This document shows, piece by piece, positions 1 to 7,569 of a DNA stretch of 46,482 nucleotides. The notes beneath the pieces were generated by a model that worked only from the letters and a program-made list of their open reading frames with translations, searched no databases and was not told the origin of the DNA. The first letter of the stretch is position 1, and every line of letters begins with the position of its first letter. The DNA is taken from positions 1 to 46,482 of the forward strand of contig CANRAS010000016.1 in the NCBI GenBank assembly GCA_947628655.1, read 5' to 3'. Source of the stretch: an uncultured Clostridia bacterium. GTDB lineage: Bacteria > Bacillota > Clostridia > Oscillospirales > Ruminococcaceae. The position numbers were made by a program, and so were the translations under genes.

Positions 1-20
1 GCACTGTAAACTGTTATGCA

Positions 21-93
21 GCCCGCGTTTTGCGCGGAGCGCAAAACAACGGCGCGACAGCGCCGTTAATTCGCCGTCAGGCGAATTGCGGGC
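21..93 (+). repeat. Element A copy 1: perfect four-way-junction palindrome
   Basis: The outer stem GCCCGC (21-26) pairs with GCGGGC (88-93). Between them three hairpins abut with no unpaired base: 27-35/39-47 (loop GGA), 48-55/60-67 (loop GACA) and 68-75/80-87 (loop GTCA). The result is a closed four-way junction, or cloverleaf, of 73 bases. Three further copies (468-540, 19850-19921, 29569-29641) keep every stem and vary only in the loops. Confidence 0.9.
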
Positions 94-350
94 GGTCGGT
101 CAACGGCGCGTACACGGTCGGCGCAGGCGCGTTTGACGCGGGACGGCAAGGGTACTCGGGATAAGGGCAAGGGTCGCGTGAATTGAGCCACGCCAACCGC
201 GCCTTTAAAGCGGTTAGGCGGTTTGGAACGGCGGGCGTAGGGTGGCTTTGGGTCACCGCACCCCCCTTATCGCGGTGGGCGTTTTCTCGCGCCCCCTTAT
301 TCTCCGCGCCCATACGGGCGCGGAGAATTTCGGGCGCACTCGAAAACGCG

Positions 351-437
351 GCGGTTTGCCGTCTGAAATTCGCTGTCGCGAATTTCACCCCGCCTACGGC
401 GGGGTCGTTTGGCTGACGCCAAACGACGGCAAACCGC
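351..437 (+). repeat. Element B copy 1: four-way-junction palindrome
   Basis: The outer 13-base arms 351-363 and 425-437 are perfect complements. Inside are hairpins 364-373/378-387 (loop TGTC), 388-394/398-404 (loop TAC) and 407-413/418-424 (loop TGAC). The TC at 362-363 and at 405-406 can compete for the same GA, so the junction can shift by two base pairs. In the first hairpin two base pairs are swapped as pairs relative to the copies at 20161-20246 and 45143-45229. Confidence 0.88.
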
Positions 438-467
438 ACCGCGCCCCGTTCGTACCCACGTCGCCCA

Positions 468-540
468 GCCCGCGTTTTGCGCAAAGCGCAAAACAACGGC
501 GCGACAGCGCCGTTAATTCGCCGTCAGGCGAATTGCGGGC
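468..540 (+). repeat. Element A copy 2
   Basis: Exactly 447 bases from copy 1 and identical except that the first hairpin loop is AAA (483-485) instead of GGA. All four stems are intact. It is followed to about 650 by the same linker as unit 1 and then breaks off, so no element B follows. Confidence 0.9.
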
Positions 541-665
541 GGTCGGTCAACGGCGCGTACACGGTCGGCGCAGGCGCGTTTGACGCGGGACGGCAAGGGT
601 ACGCGGGATAAGGGCGCGGGTCGCGCGAATTGAGCCACGCCAAACCCTACCGCGTTGTCGGGACG

Positions 666-688
666 TTTTGACTTAAAGACAATCTTTC
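666..688. repeat. 23-base segment repeated inverted at 29361-29383
   Basis: The segment starting TTTTGACTTAAAG and ending AATCTTTC is present as an exact reverse complement at 29361-29383. Both copies lie next to GC-rich hairpins and within repeat DNA, so it is probably a flank of a larger dispersed element. Confidence 0.8.
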
Positions 689-689
689 T

Positions 690-739
690 GTCCGCCGCAG
701 GCGGACACCATAGGGTAATCCGCCAACGGCGGATTACCC
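690..739. repeat. Two consecutive GC-rich hairpins
   Basis: GTCCGCC-GCA-GGCGGAC is followed by GTAATCCGCC-AAC-GGCGGATTAC. Both are of the N(x)CCGCC-loop-GGCGG(x)N type that recurs in gaps throughout the window. They lie just downstream of the spoIVB stop on the minus strand, but no U-run marks them as an intrinsic terminator. Confidence 0.7.
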
Positions 740-740
740 A

Positions 741-770
741 CTAATTACTAATAACTATTCTCTAGTTACT
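741..770. repeat. 7-base-period tract
   Basis: CTAATTA/CTAATAA/CTATTCT/CTAGTTA repeats with a 7-base period. It overlaps the last codons of spoIVB, whose stop TAG is read from the CTAG of the tract, so the tract either supplied or was accepted at the protein's end. Confidence 0.7.
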
Positions 771-1901
771 GTCAGACAGCATACTTTCTGCGAACACCGC
801 ATATCCGCGTGTGGGGTCGCTTACCAGCACATGGGTTACCGCGCCCGCGAGCCGTCCGTTCTGGATAATCGGACTTCCGCTCATTCCGCGGACAATGCCC
901 CCTGTTTTTTCGATTAGTTCGGGGTCGGTAATTTTTATCAGCATACCCTTAGAACCCATAAGGTCGGGGAGATTTATGCGCTCTATCTCAATGGAATATT
1001 CGCGCGGTTCCGTGCCGTCAACGGTCGTAAGCAGAACCGCCGCGCCCGTCTTGACTTCCTGCCTGAACGCCACGGGCATTTCCTCGCCGTCAAAACCTCC
1101 GCGATATTCGCCGAAAATGCCCGTAGGCGAGTTTTCGCGGACTTCGCCTATCTCTTTGCCCGCGAGAACCGCGCCGCATAATTCTCCCGCACTTCCTTTT
1201 TCGCCTTTAACAACGTCGTATATCTCGGCAGACGTTATTTGCCCCTCTTTCAGCGGAACGGGACAGCCCGTGTCCGCGTCGCTTACGGCGTGTCCCAGCC
1301 CGCCGAAATCTCCTGTTTCGGGGTCGATAAACGTAAGCGTACCTATACCCGCCGCGCTGTCGCGCACCCAAGCGCCGATTTTGGTCGCGCCGTCTATCGT
1401 TGCAGGCGTAACGCTTACGCACTTTTCACTTTCGCCGCGCCTGAAAACTATATCGGCACTGCCGTTTGAGTGCGTAATAGCGTCCGTAAGTTCGTCATTT
1501 GTGAACACTTCTCTGCCGTTCACGGAGATTATAACGTCGCCCGCCTCAAGACCCGCCTTGTCCGCGGGAGAACCCTCCTTTGCCGAAACAACAATAACGC
1601 CGTCCGACAGCACCTTAACGCCGAACGGCTCTCCGCACGGAACGACATATCTCCGCTCCTGCTCGCAAAGAGCGGTGTGCTTTATCGGGATATTCCCCAA
1701 AAAATACTCCGCGCCGTCCTCCGCAGTCTTCAGCGCGGCGTGAGCAAACCCCGTACCCGTCACGGGCGCGCCCGCCTCGACATTCAGACTTATCGGCAAA
1801 GCCGCGTAATAATAAGCGAACACGGCGCAGAATACAGCCGTCACCGCCGCCGAAACGGCGGACATAATTTTATATCGTAATTTTTTCATAATAAAAAACA
1901 T
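762..1901 (-). CDS. spoIVB: SpoIVB-type serine peptidase (sporulation, PDZ + S55)
   Basis: Secreted or membrane-tethered serine protease that in Bacillus is made in the forespore and signals sigma-K activation by acting on the SpoIVF complex. The 379-residue product has one N-terminal membrane segment (about residues 10-30), a PDZ domain (about 75-160, with SPADKAGLEAGDVI) and a C-terminal S55 domain. Visible catalytic features are the histidine in GGLGHAVSD and the serine in GMSGSPIIQNG (about S343), followed by the family phrase GAVTHV. Length suits the family. The start is uncertain: AAAGG lies 2 bases before this ATG and 14 before an ATG four codons on. It stands alone on the minus strand, not beside recN. 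Its presence argues that the host sporulates. Confidence 0.93.
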   Translation of the reverse strand: MFFIMKKLRYKIMSAVSAAVTAVFCAVFAYYYAALPISLNVEAGAPVTGTGFAHAALKTAEDGAEYFLGNIPIKHTALCEQERRYVVPCGEPFGVKVLSDGVIVVSAKEGSPADKAGLEAGDVIISVNGREVFTNDELTDAITHSNGSADIVFRRGESEKCVSVTPATIDGATKIGAWVRDSAAGIGTLTFIDPETGDFGGLGHAVSDADTGCPVPLKEGQITSAEIYDVVKGEKGSAGELCGAVLAGKEIGEVRENSPTGIFGEYRGGFDGEEMPVAFRQEVKTGAAVLLTTVDGTEPREYSIEIERINLPDLMGSKGMLIKITDPELIEKTGGIVRGMSGSPIIQNGRLAGAVTHVLVSDPTRGYAVFAESMLSDSN

Positions 1902-2061
1902 AGCCTTTCAAGAAATTTGCCGAACATTCGGCGTATGATATTTTTTGTCGGCAGGAGCCGATTATGATTTGAAATAATCGACGGATATTTTAAGTTTGCA
2001 AGGTAAAATTATCTTTTGCCGCTTGGAGCGACCGAATTTTCAATTTGCGGAAATAAACCCC

Positions 2062-2090
2062 TTGACAATTTTGATAAAATGAGGTATAAT
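2062..2090 (+). promoter_or_regulatory. Consensus sigma-A promoter for the rnj operon leader
   Basis: TTGACA (2062-2067), a 17-base spacer and TATAAT (2085-2090). Both hexamers are perfect, among the best in the window. Transcription would start near 2097, about 420 bases before the RNase J start, leaving a long leader. Confidence 0.85.
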
Positions 2091-2096
2091 AATTAA

Positions 2097-2230
2097 TATG
2101 TATTTGTATGTTTTTGGAAAATTAAACGCCGATATATAAAATTTCAGCAATTTTCCTCGCCGTACTTCGGCGGGGCGAATGTCGGCGCGGTTTTCGGCGC
2201 GTTCGGCTCTGCGCTGAAATTTCTTTTTAC
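2097..2230 (+). ncRNA. Candidate leader RNA / attenuator upstream of RNase J
   Basis: Downstream of the perfect promoter, AAATTTCAGC (2138-2147) and GCTGAAATTT (2213-2222) form a perfect 10-bp stem closing a GC-rich interior that contains CCTCGCCG-TACTT-CGGCGGGG. CTTTTT follows at once, so the layout resembles an intrinsic terminator ending a roughly 130-base transcript, or an attenuator controlling read-through into the operon. I recognise no riboswitch class, T-box or 6S signature. Whether it is a stand-alone RNA or a leader cannot be told from sequence. Confidence 0.4.
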
Positions 2231-2353
2231 ATAAATCAAGGTCATATTGTCGAACGCAGTCCCGACCTTATGTTGGACACCAAAGGGCAATTCTATGTGT
2301 TTTGCGGCGGCGGAAATATCTGCCTTACCCTTCGGACGGGTGATTTGCCGTAA
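2231..2353 (+). pseudogene. Possible gene remnant in the rnj leader
   Basis: One frame reads 40 codons with protein-like composition (including GQFYVFCGGGNICLTLRTGD) and ends at TAA 2351-2353. It has no ATG, GTG or TTG near its beginning and no ribosome binding site; the first ATG is internal at 2270. The same bases could form an RNA stem (TTTTGCGGC with GCCGTAAAA), so the coding look may be chance. I do not recognise the protein. Confidence 0.2.
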
Positions 2354-2515
2354 AATAAGAACTCAACTTTTTTGCTTTATATCCGTCGGGCGTGCGTTTT
2401 GGCTGAATTTTATACATTAGTTTTAAAGGAATAGTTGCACACGGAAACCAAATCGGCAGTTCCGACGGCTTTTTATACGCTTTTTCGGAAAGGTTCCGTG
2501 ACGGAAAGGAATTGT

Positions 2516-4414
2516 ATGGGATTATTGTCTAATAAGAGCTTTATGAAAGAAAGCGAGAGTTTCGGGCGGGGGCAGTCCGACCGCAAAGCCGGACAGAACG
2601 CGAAACGTCCGCTTGCGAAAACCGACATAGGGGCAAAGAGTTTTAAGAGAACCGCGCCGCTCGTGCCGTCGAAAAACCCGCGCGTCGAGAAATCGCCCGT
2701 TCTCGGCAGAGCGCCGCGCACAATGCGCGAGCCGAACGAACCGCGCGAAAGGCGAAGTACGCCCGTGCGTTTTTTCGCGCTGGGCGGTTTGAACGAGATA
2801 GGGAAAAACCTGTATGTTTACGAGTGTTCCAACGATATGTTCATCGTGGACTGCGGCGTCGCGTTCCCCGATGAAGAAATGTTCGGCGTGGATTTGGTCG
2901 TACCCGATTTCACTTATCTTGAAAAAAATAAGGAAAAACTGCGCGGTATTGTCATAACCCACGGTCACGAGGATCACATCGGCGCATTGCCGTATCTGCT
3001 GAAGAAAGTGAACGCGCCGATTTACGGGACGCGCTTGACGCTCGGTCTTGTCGAGGGCAAGCTGAAAGAACACGGCTTGCTTTCGTCGGCAAGTCTTAAC
3101 GTGGTCGAACCGCGCCGAAACGTGCGTATGGGGTGTATGAGCGTTGAATTTATCCGCGTCAATCACTCGATACCCGATTCCTGCGCCGTGGCTATTCACA
3201 CGCCCGCGGGCGTTATCGTACACACGGGGGATTTCAAGGTGGACTATACGCCTATAGAGGGCGGGATAATTGACCTTGCAAGGTTCGGGGAACTCGGCAA
3301 CAAGGGCGTTCTCGCGCTTATGAGCGAAAGCACGAACGTTGAACGTCCCGGCTACACAAAAAGCGAACGCTCCGTCGGCGAGAGTTTTAAGGGGCTTTTC
3401 ACGAGAGCGGAGGGCAAGCGAATAATCATCGCGACGTTCTCCAGCAATATCCATAGAATACAGCAGATAATAGACGAGGCTGTAATACACGGCAGACGCG
3501 TCGCGGTTTCGGGCAGAAGTATGACGAACGTCATAGCGAAAGCGGTGGAACTGAATTATATCAAAGTTCCCGACGGTACGCTGATTGATATAGAGGACGT
3601 GAACAAATACGAACCCGACGAACTTGTCATAGCGACAACGGGTTCGCAGGGAGAACCGCTGTCCGCGCTGTCAAGAATGTCGAGCGGCGACCACCGTCAG
3701 GTGACTATCACGCCGAACGATTTTATCATCATCTCGGCAAATCCCATTCCCGGAAACGAAAAATTCGTCACGAGAGTGGTAAACGAGCTTATGAAACAGG
3801 GCGCGGAAGTCATCTACGAGAGTATGTACGAAGTCCACGTTTCGGGACACGCTTGTCAGGAAGAACTCAAGATGATGATTTCGCTTACTAAGCCGAAGTT
3901 TTTCGTGCCGATACACGGCGAATACAAGCACCTGAAAAAGCACGCGGAACTCGCGGAGGGTATGGGTATCCCCGCCGATCATTCGTTTGTCGCGGATTTG
4001 GGCGAGGTGCTTGAAACGGACGGCGTTGATATGAAGTTCACGGGAACCGTGCCAAGCGGTATGGTTATGGTGGACGGTTTAGGGATAGGCGACGTGGGGA
4101 GCGTTGTTCTCCGCGACAGAAAACACTTAGCCGAGGACGGCGTTATGATAATCGTCGCGACAATCGAGCGCGAAACGGGCAAGGTGCTTGCAGGACCCGA
4201 TATAGTGTCGCGCGGGTTCGTGTACGTCCGCGAGAGCGAGGAACTCTTAGACGAGGCAAAACAGCTTATGAACGACGTGATGAACGATTTGTGCGAACGC
4301 GGCGTCCGCGAGTGGGGCAACATAAAATCGGCAATGCGCGACGCGCTTTCCGAGTTTATCTATCAGCGCACAAAGCGCAGTCCGATGATACTTCCTATCA
4401 TAATGGAGGTTTAA
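2516..4414 (+). CDS. rnj: Ribonuclease J
   Basis: Metallo-beta-lactamase/beta-CASP ribonuclease with 5'-3' exo- and endonuclease activity in mRNA decay and rRNA maturation. The zinc-binding signature THGHEDHIGALPYL lies near residues 148-161, followed by beta-CASP motifs (HTGDFKVD, STNVERPG, SGHA, PIHGEY) and the RNase J C-terminal domain. The 632-residue product has a basic, disordered extension of about 80 residues before the conserved FFALGGLNEIGKN. The ATG at 2516 has GGAAAGGA five bases upstream; a TTG at 2435 with AAAGGA would add 27 residues and cannot be excluded. First gene of an operon with gdpP 36 bases downstream. Confidence 0.95.
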   Translation: MGLLSNKSFMKESESFGRGQSDRKAGQNAKRPLAKTDIGAKSFKRTAPLVPSKNPRVEKSPVLGRAPRTMREPNEPRERRSTPVRFFALGGLNEIGKNLYVYECSNDMFIVDCGVAFPDEEMFGVDLVVPDFTYLEKNKEKLRGIVITHGHEDHIGALPYLLKKVNAPIYGTRLTLGLVEGKLKEHGLLSSASLNVVEPRRNVRMGCMSVEFIRVNHSIPDSCAVAIHTPAGVIVHTGDFKVDYTPIEGGIIDLARFGELGNKGVLALMSESTNVERPGYTKSERSVGESFKGLFTRAEGKRIIIATFSSNIHRIQQIIDEAVIHGRRVAVSGRSMTNVIAKAVELNYIKVPDGTLIDIEDVNKYEPDELVIATTGSQGEPLSALSRMSSGDHRQVTITPNDFIIISANPIPGNEKFVTRVVNELMKQGAEVIYESMYEVHVSGHACQEELKMMISLTKPKFFVPIHGEYKHLKKHAELAEGMGIPADHSFVADLGEVLETDGVDMKFTGTVPSGMVMVDGLGIGDVGSVVLRDRKHLAEDGVMIIVATIERETGKVLAGPDIVSRGFVYVRESEELLDEAKQLMNDVMNDLCERGVREWGNIKSAMRDALSEFIYQRTKRSPMILPIIMEV

Positions 4415-4450
4415 GAGATTTTAAAACGTGAAACGGGAGGAGTGGCAAAC

Positions 4451-6493
4451 GTGCGGAATTTTTATAAATCAAACGTCCTGTTTTTGGCGGTATGCGCGCT
4501 TATTGTTATGCTTATAGGCTTAGACGTATATGTTTTCCGCAACGAGGCGCTGGTGTTCTGGATAACTCTTCCGCTGTTTCTTGTCGTTTCGGGAATTACG
4601 CTCGGAAAGCTGCTGCAGATACGCCAAAGCGAGTTCTGGTATTTCGACAGGCTTGCCGAAAAAATCCGCGGTATGAACTCAATGACGCTTGTAGGTTTCC
4701 CGCTCCCCATATGTATAGTTGACGCGGAACGTTCCGTGATTTGGAGCAACGAATGTTTCAACGAAACATTCTTTACGCCCGAAGAGGATATGACTTCTAT
4801 TGACGGCGTTACGGATATGCCCCTTGAACTTTTCGGCGCGGAGGGCAGAGAGATACGTTTTGAGGAACAATGGTTTCGGGTGTATTCCGTGCCGTATGAC
4901 TTTACGTTTGACAAACATTCGGCGGACAAACTGCCGTTCGTTCCGGAAAAAACCGACCGTACGGAATGTATCACAATGCTTATTTTCCGCGAAAACACGG
5001 ACTACAAGCAGTTAAAGGAAACCTACGATATGAGCCGTCCCGTCGTTATGATAGCTATGGTAGATAACTACGAGGAACTTCTTTCGGGCGCGAAAGAAAG
5101 CGACCGCGCGATGGTCACTATCGAGATAGATAAGATAATGGAGGAATATTTTGCGGATAAACACGCCGTCCTGCAAAAGATAACGGGCGACAAGTTTATG
5201 ATTTTGCTTGAACACAGATACTTAGAAGAAATGATAAAAGACAAGATGTCGATTATCAGCAAAATGCACGAAATAATCGTGCGGGAGCGTCAGAACGTCA
5301 CAATGTCGATAGGCGTAGGCACAATGGCGTCGTCGCTTTCGCAAAGCGAACGCTACGCCCGCGATATGCTCGACAAGGCGTTGGACAGAGGAGGAGATCA
5401 GGCGCTTGTAAAAACCGCGTCGGGATTTGATACGTTCGGCGCGGCGTCAAAGGGAAAAGAGCGCACGGGAAAAGTAAAAATCCGCCTTGCCGCGGAGGAA
5501 ATAAAAGACCTTATTGTAACGTCCGATACGGTTTACATTATGGGTCACAGCTACGGCGACTTCGACAGCGCGGGCGCGGCTATAGGTCTTGCGAGCGCGA
5601 TACGCAGAATGGGAAAGCCCGCGTATGTCGTCGCGCGTTTCCGCGATGAAACAAAGACGAACGCCAAAGCGCTTTTCGACAGGTTTGAGGATTACGATAC
5701 CCCGCTTTTTATCGAGCCTGCCGAGGCGAAACAATGGCTGTCGCCAAAGTCCGTGCTGATTATCGTCGATACGCATATTCTGAAAAAATTGGAGGACCCC
5801 GAACTTTACGAAATGGCGCAGAAAAACCGCGTCGCGATAATCGACCACCACCGTTTGAGCGCGGGCGCGATAACCGAGTTCGCGGTGCGCTGTCAGGAGT
5901 CGAACGCGTCCTCCGCGTCGGAACTTGTCACTGAAATAATACAGTATTTAGGAGGAGATATTGTCTTGAAACCGCTGGAGGCGGAGGCTCTCCTCGCGGG
6001 AATAACGCTTGATACGCGCGATTTTGTTATGCGCGCGGGCGTTTCGACGTTCGAGGCGGCGGCGTATCTTAAAAAATTGGGCGCGGATACTATCGCCGTA
6101 AAGAAACTTTTTGACACGTCTATCGAAAGCAAAACAAAGCGTTCGCAAATCGTTTCCTCGGCGAAGATTTACCGCGGCAGATGTGCAATCGCGCTTATCG
6201 AAGAAAACACATCGGGACTGCGTGTGCTGTGTTCGCAGGCGGCTGATGAAATGCTGTATATCCGCAACGTGGACGCGTCGTTTACGGTCTATCCTATCGA
6301 AAACGGCTGGAGCATAAGCGCGCGGTCGCTCGGAAAAGTGAATGTTCAAGTTATCATGGAAAGTATGGGCAACAAAGTGGACGACGGCGGCGGACACCAG
6401 ACAATGGCGGGCGCACAGCTTTATGACGTGACAGCAGACGAGGCAATTAAAAAACTTCAAGGCGCGATTGACGAGTATTTGCAGTCTGTTTAG
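4451..6493 (+). CDS. gdpP: Cyclic-di-AMP phosphodiesterase GdpP
   Basis: Membrane-bound DHH-family phosphodiesterase that hydrolyses c-di-AMP to pApA and so affects osmotic and cell-wall homeostasis. In order: two membrane segments (about residues 8-55), a PAS-like region (about 75-150), a degenerate GGDEF domain (about 190-300) and the DHH/DHHA1 module. Metal-binding motifs are GDFDS (about D370, D372), DHH (about 465-467) and the C-terminal GGGHQ (about 646-650). The start GTG at 4451 lies 8 bases after GGGAGGAG; a GTG at 4442 would sit too close to it. The 680-residue length is normal. It follows rnj and precedes rplI and dnaB, as in many Firmicutes. Confidence 0.95.
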   Translation: MRNFYKSNVLFLAVCALIVMLIGLDVYVFRNEALVFWITLPLFLVVSGITLGKLLQIRQSEFWYFDRLAEKIRGMNSMTLVGFPLPICIVDAERSVIWSNECFNETFFTPEEDMTSIDGVTDMPLELFGAEGREIRFEEQWFRVYSVPYDFTFDKHSADKLPFVPEKTDRTECITMLIFRENTDYKQLKETYDMSRPVVMIAMVDNYEELLSGAKESDRAMVTIEIDKIMEEYFADKHAVLQKITGDKFMILLEHRYLEEMIKDKMSIISKMHEIIVRERQNVTMSIGVGTMASSLSQSERYARDMLDKALDRGGDQALVKTASGFDTFGAASKGKERTGKVKIRLAAEEIKDLIVTSDTVYIMGHSYGDFDSAGAAIGLASAIRRMGKPAYVVARFRDETKTNAKALFDRFEDYDTPLFIEPAEAKQWLSPKSVLIIVDTHILKKLEDPELYEMAQKNRVAIIDHHRLSAGAITEFAVRCQESNASSASELVTEIIQYLGGDIVLKPLEAEALLAGITLDTRDFVMRAGVSTFEAAAYLKKLGADTIAVKKLFDTSIESKTKRSQIVSSAKIYRGRCAIALIEENTSGLRVLCSQAADEMLYIRNVDASFTVYPIENGWSISARSLGKVNVQVIMESMGNKVDDGGGHQTMAGAQLYDVTADEAIKKLQGAIDEYLQSV

Positions 6494-6511
6494 TACATAA
6501 TGGGGGATTTT

Positions 6512-7069
6512 ATGTCCGAGATTTTCAGCGAAACGAATATGATAACCGCTTTGGAAAAGTATATCCCGAACGGCGAAACTCTGAGGGCGGGCATTCACGC
6601 CGGCGCAAACGAAACCTCGGCGGCGGTCGTTTTCACGAACTGCGACTTTATGCACGACAGATTAATTCCGTTTGAAAACGGAAAAACAATAATCGTGCGA
6701 AAGAAAAAATATTCGGGGTATGACGTTTATGTCGGAATAACGGAGAATTTCCTCGTTATCACAAACTGCGAAAAATACAGTTACTTTTATGACATAAGCG
6801 AGATAAAAAACGAGGACGGCGTTTTTAAAAACGATGTGACAGACGATATTTTGCTTGAAGATATAGGCAAAGTTTACGCTTGCACCGACATTGAAAAATG
6901 CGAAATAAAAAAAGCGCGGCTCGGTTCTTTCAAGTGTAATATCACGATGAAAAACGGGGATTACTTTAAGCTGATGTTCCCGAAACTCGGCGGGTTAGGG
7001 GGCGGTATGCCCCGCCACGCGGAATACCGCGCGGAGATTATTGAACGCTTAAATAAACTTAACACATAA
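6512..7069 (+). CDS. Hypothetical protein between gdpP and rplI
   Basis: A 185-residue soluble protein I do not recognise. It has no signal peptide, membrane segment or catalytic motif that I can identify. The middle is rich in beta-type residues (VYVGITENFLVITNC) and the C-terminus contains a glycine run (LGGLGGGMP), so a small beta-rich or PH-like fold is possible but is a guess. The start ATG at 6512 has GGGGGA four bases upstream, while the in-frame ATG at 6500 lacks a site. It lies 18 bases after gdpP and 21 before rplI, so it is co-transcribed. Confidence 0.8.
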   Translation: MSEIFSETNMITALEKYIPNGETLRAGIHAGANETSAAVVFTNCDFMHDRLIPFENGKTIIVRKKKYSGYDVYVGITENFLVITNCEKYSYFYDISEIKNEDGVFKNDVTDDILLEDIGKVYACTDIEKCEIKKARLGSFKCNITMKNGDYFKLMFPKLGGLGGGMPRHAEYRAEIIERLNKLNT

Positions 7070-7090
7070 TAATTAAATACGGAGGATATT

Positions 7091-7540
7091 ATGAAAGTTA
7101 TACTTTTACAAGACGTACAGGGTACGGGCAAAAAAGGCGAGGTAAAAGAGGTAAAGGACGGCTACGCGCGCAACTGCCTTATAAAGAAAGGCTTGGCGCA
7201 GGAGGCGACAAACGCTAATCTGAATTTACTTCAAGGACAAAAAGACAGCGCACAGCACAAGATCGACGTTGAAAAGGCGAACGCAAAGGACATCGCGGAA
7301 AAGCTCGACGGCAAGACCGTCCCGCTGACGGCGAAAGCGGGACAGAACGGAAAACTTTTCGGCACCGTCACCGCAAAGGAAGTAAGCACGGCGATAAAGC
7401 AGTCCTTGGGACTTGACGTTGACAAAAAGAAGATAACGATAGGCGTAAAAGTCGAGGGGTTCGGCGATTTTGCGGCGACGGCACGGCTTTACGCGGGCAT
7501 TTCGGCGAAGTTTACCGTTAGAGTAACGCCCGAAGAATAA
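7091..7540 (+). CDS. rplI: Large ribosomal subunit protein bL9
   Basis: The 149-residue product begins [20 protein letters not shown], the standard N-terminal rRNA-binding domain of L9, joined by a long helix (about 45-75) to the C-terminal domain. Length equals the family norm. GGAGGATATT precedes the ATG. The gdpP-rplI-dnaB order is widely conserved in Firmicutes. Confidence 0.97.
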   Translation: MKVILLQDVQGTGKKGEVKEVKDGYARNCLIKKGLAQEATNANLNLLQGQKDSAQHKIDVEKANAKDIAEKLDGKTVPLTAKAGQNGKLFGTVTAKEVSTAIKQSLGLDVDKKKITIGVKVEGFGDFAATARLYAGISAKFTVRVTPEE

Positions 7541-7569
7541 TTTGCAGGCGATGTTTTTGGAGGAGGACA

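Larger units (their letters stand above)
21..450 (+). repeat. Composite palindromic repeat unit 1 (A - linker - B)
   Basis: Order: element A (21-93), a linker ending near 205 in the phrase GAATTGAGCCACGCC, a segment around 239-350 where GCGTTTTCTCG and CGAAAACGC flank inner hairpins, then element B (351-437). The same order occurs at 19850-20311. A reversed version lacking A lies at 45078-45420. No coding capacity is recognised. Confidence 0.8.
1..761. repeat. Repeat-only intergenic region at left edge
   Basis: No convincing gene lies in this 760-base stretch. It holds a short 7-base-period tract (1-20), a composite A-B palindromic unit (21-450), a second truncated copy of the A part (466-650), a 23-base segment found again inverted at 29361-29383, two GC-rich hairpins (about 690-739) and another 7-base-period tract (741-770). 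The open frames are side products of GC-rich palindromes, with no family motif or ribosome binding site. The region lies beyond the 3' end of the minus-strand spoIVB gene, where no promoter would be disturbed. Confidence 0.8.

Noticed and set aside
77-583. Several long open frames on both strands at the left edge
   Set aside because: They coincide with palindromic repeats A and B, recur wherever those repeats occur, have no ribosome binding site and encode Arg/Pro/Ala-rich sequence without a family motif.
811-1743. 310-codon open frame on the plus strand opposite spoIVB
   Set aside because: It is a shadow of the spoIVB coding strand: low-complexity Ser/Pro-rich product, no ribosome binding site, while the minus-strand product has clear SpoIVB motifs.
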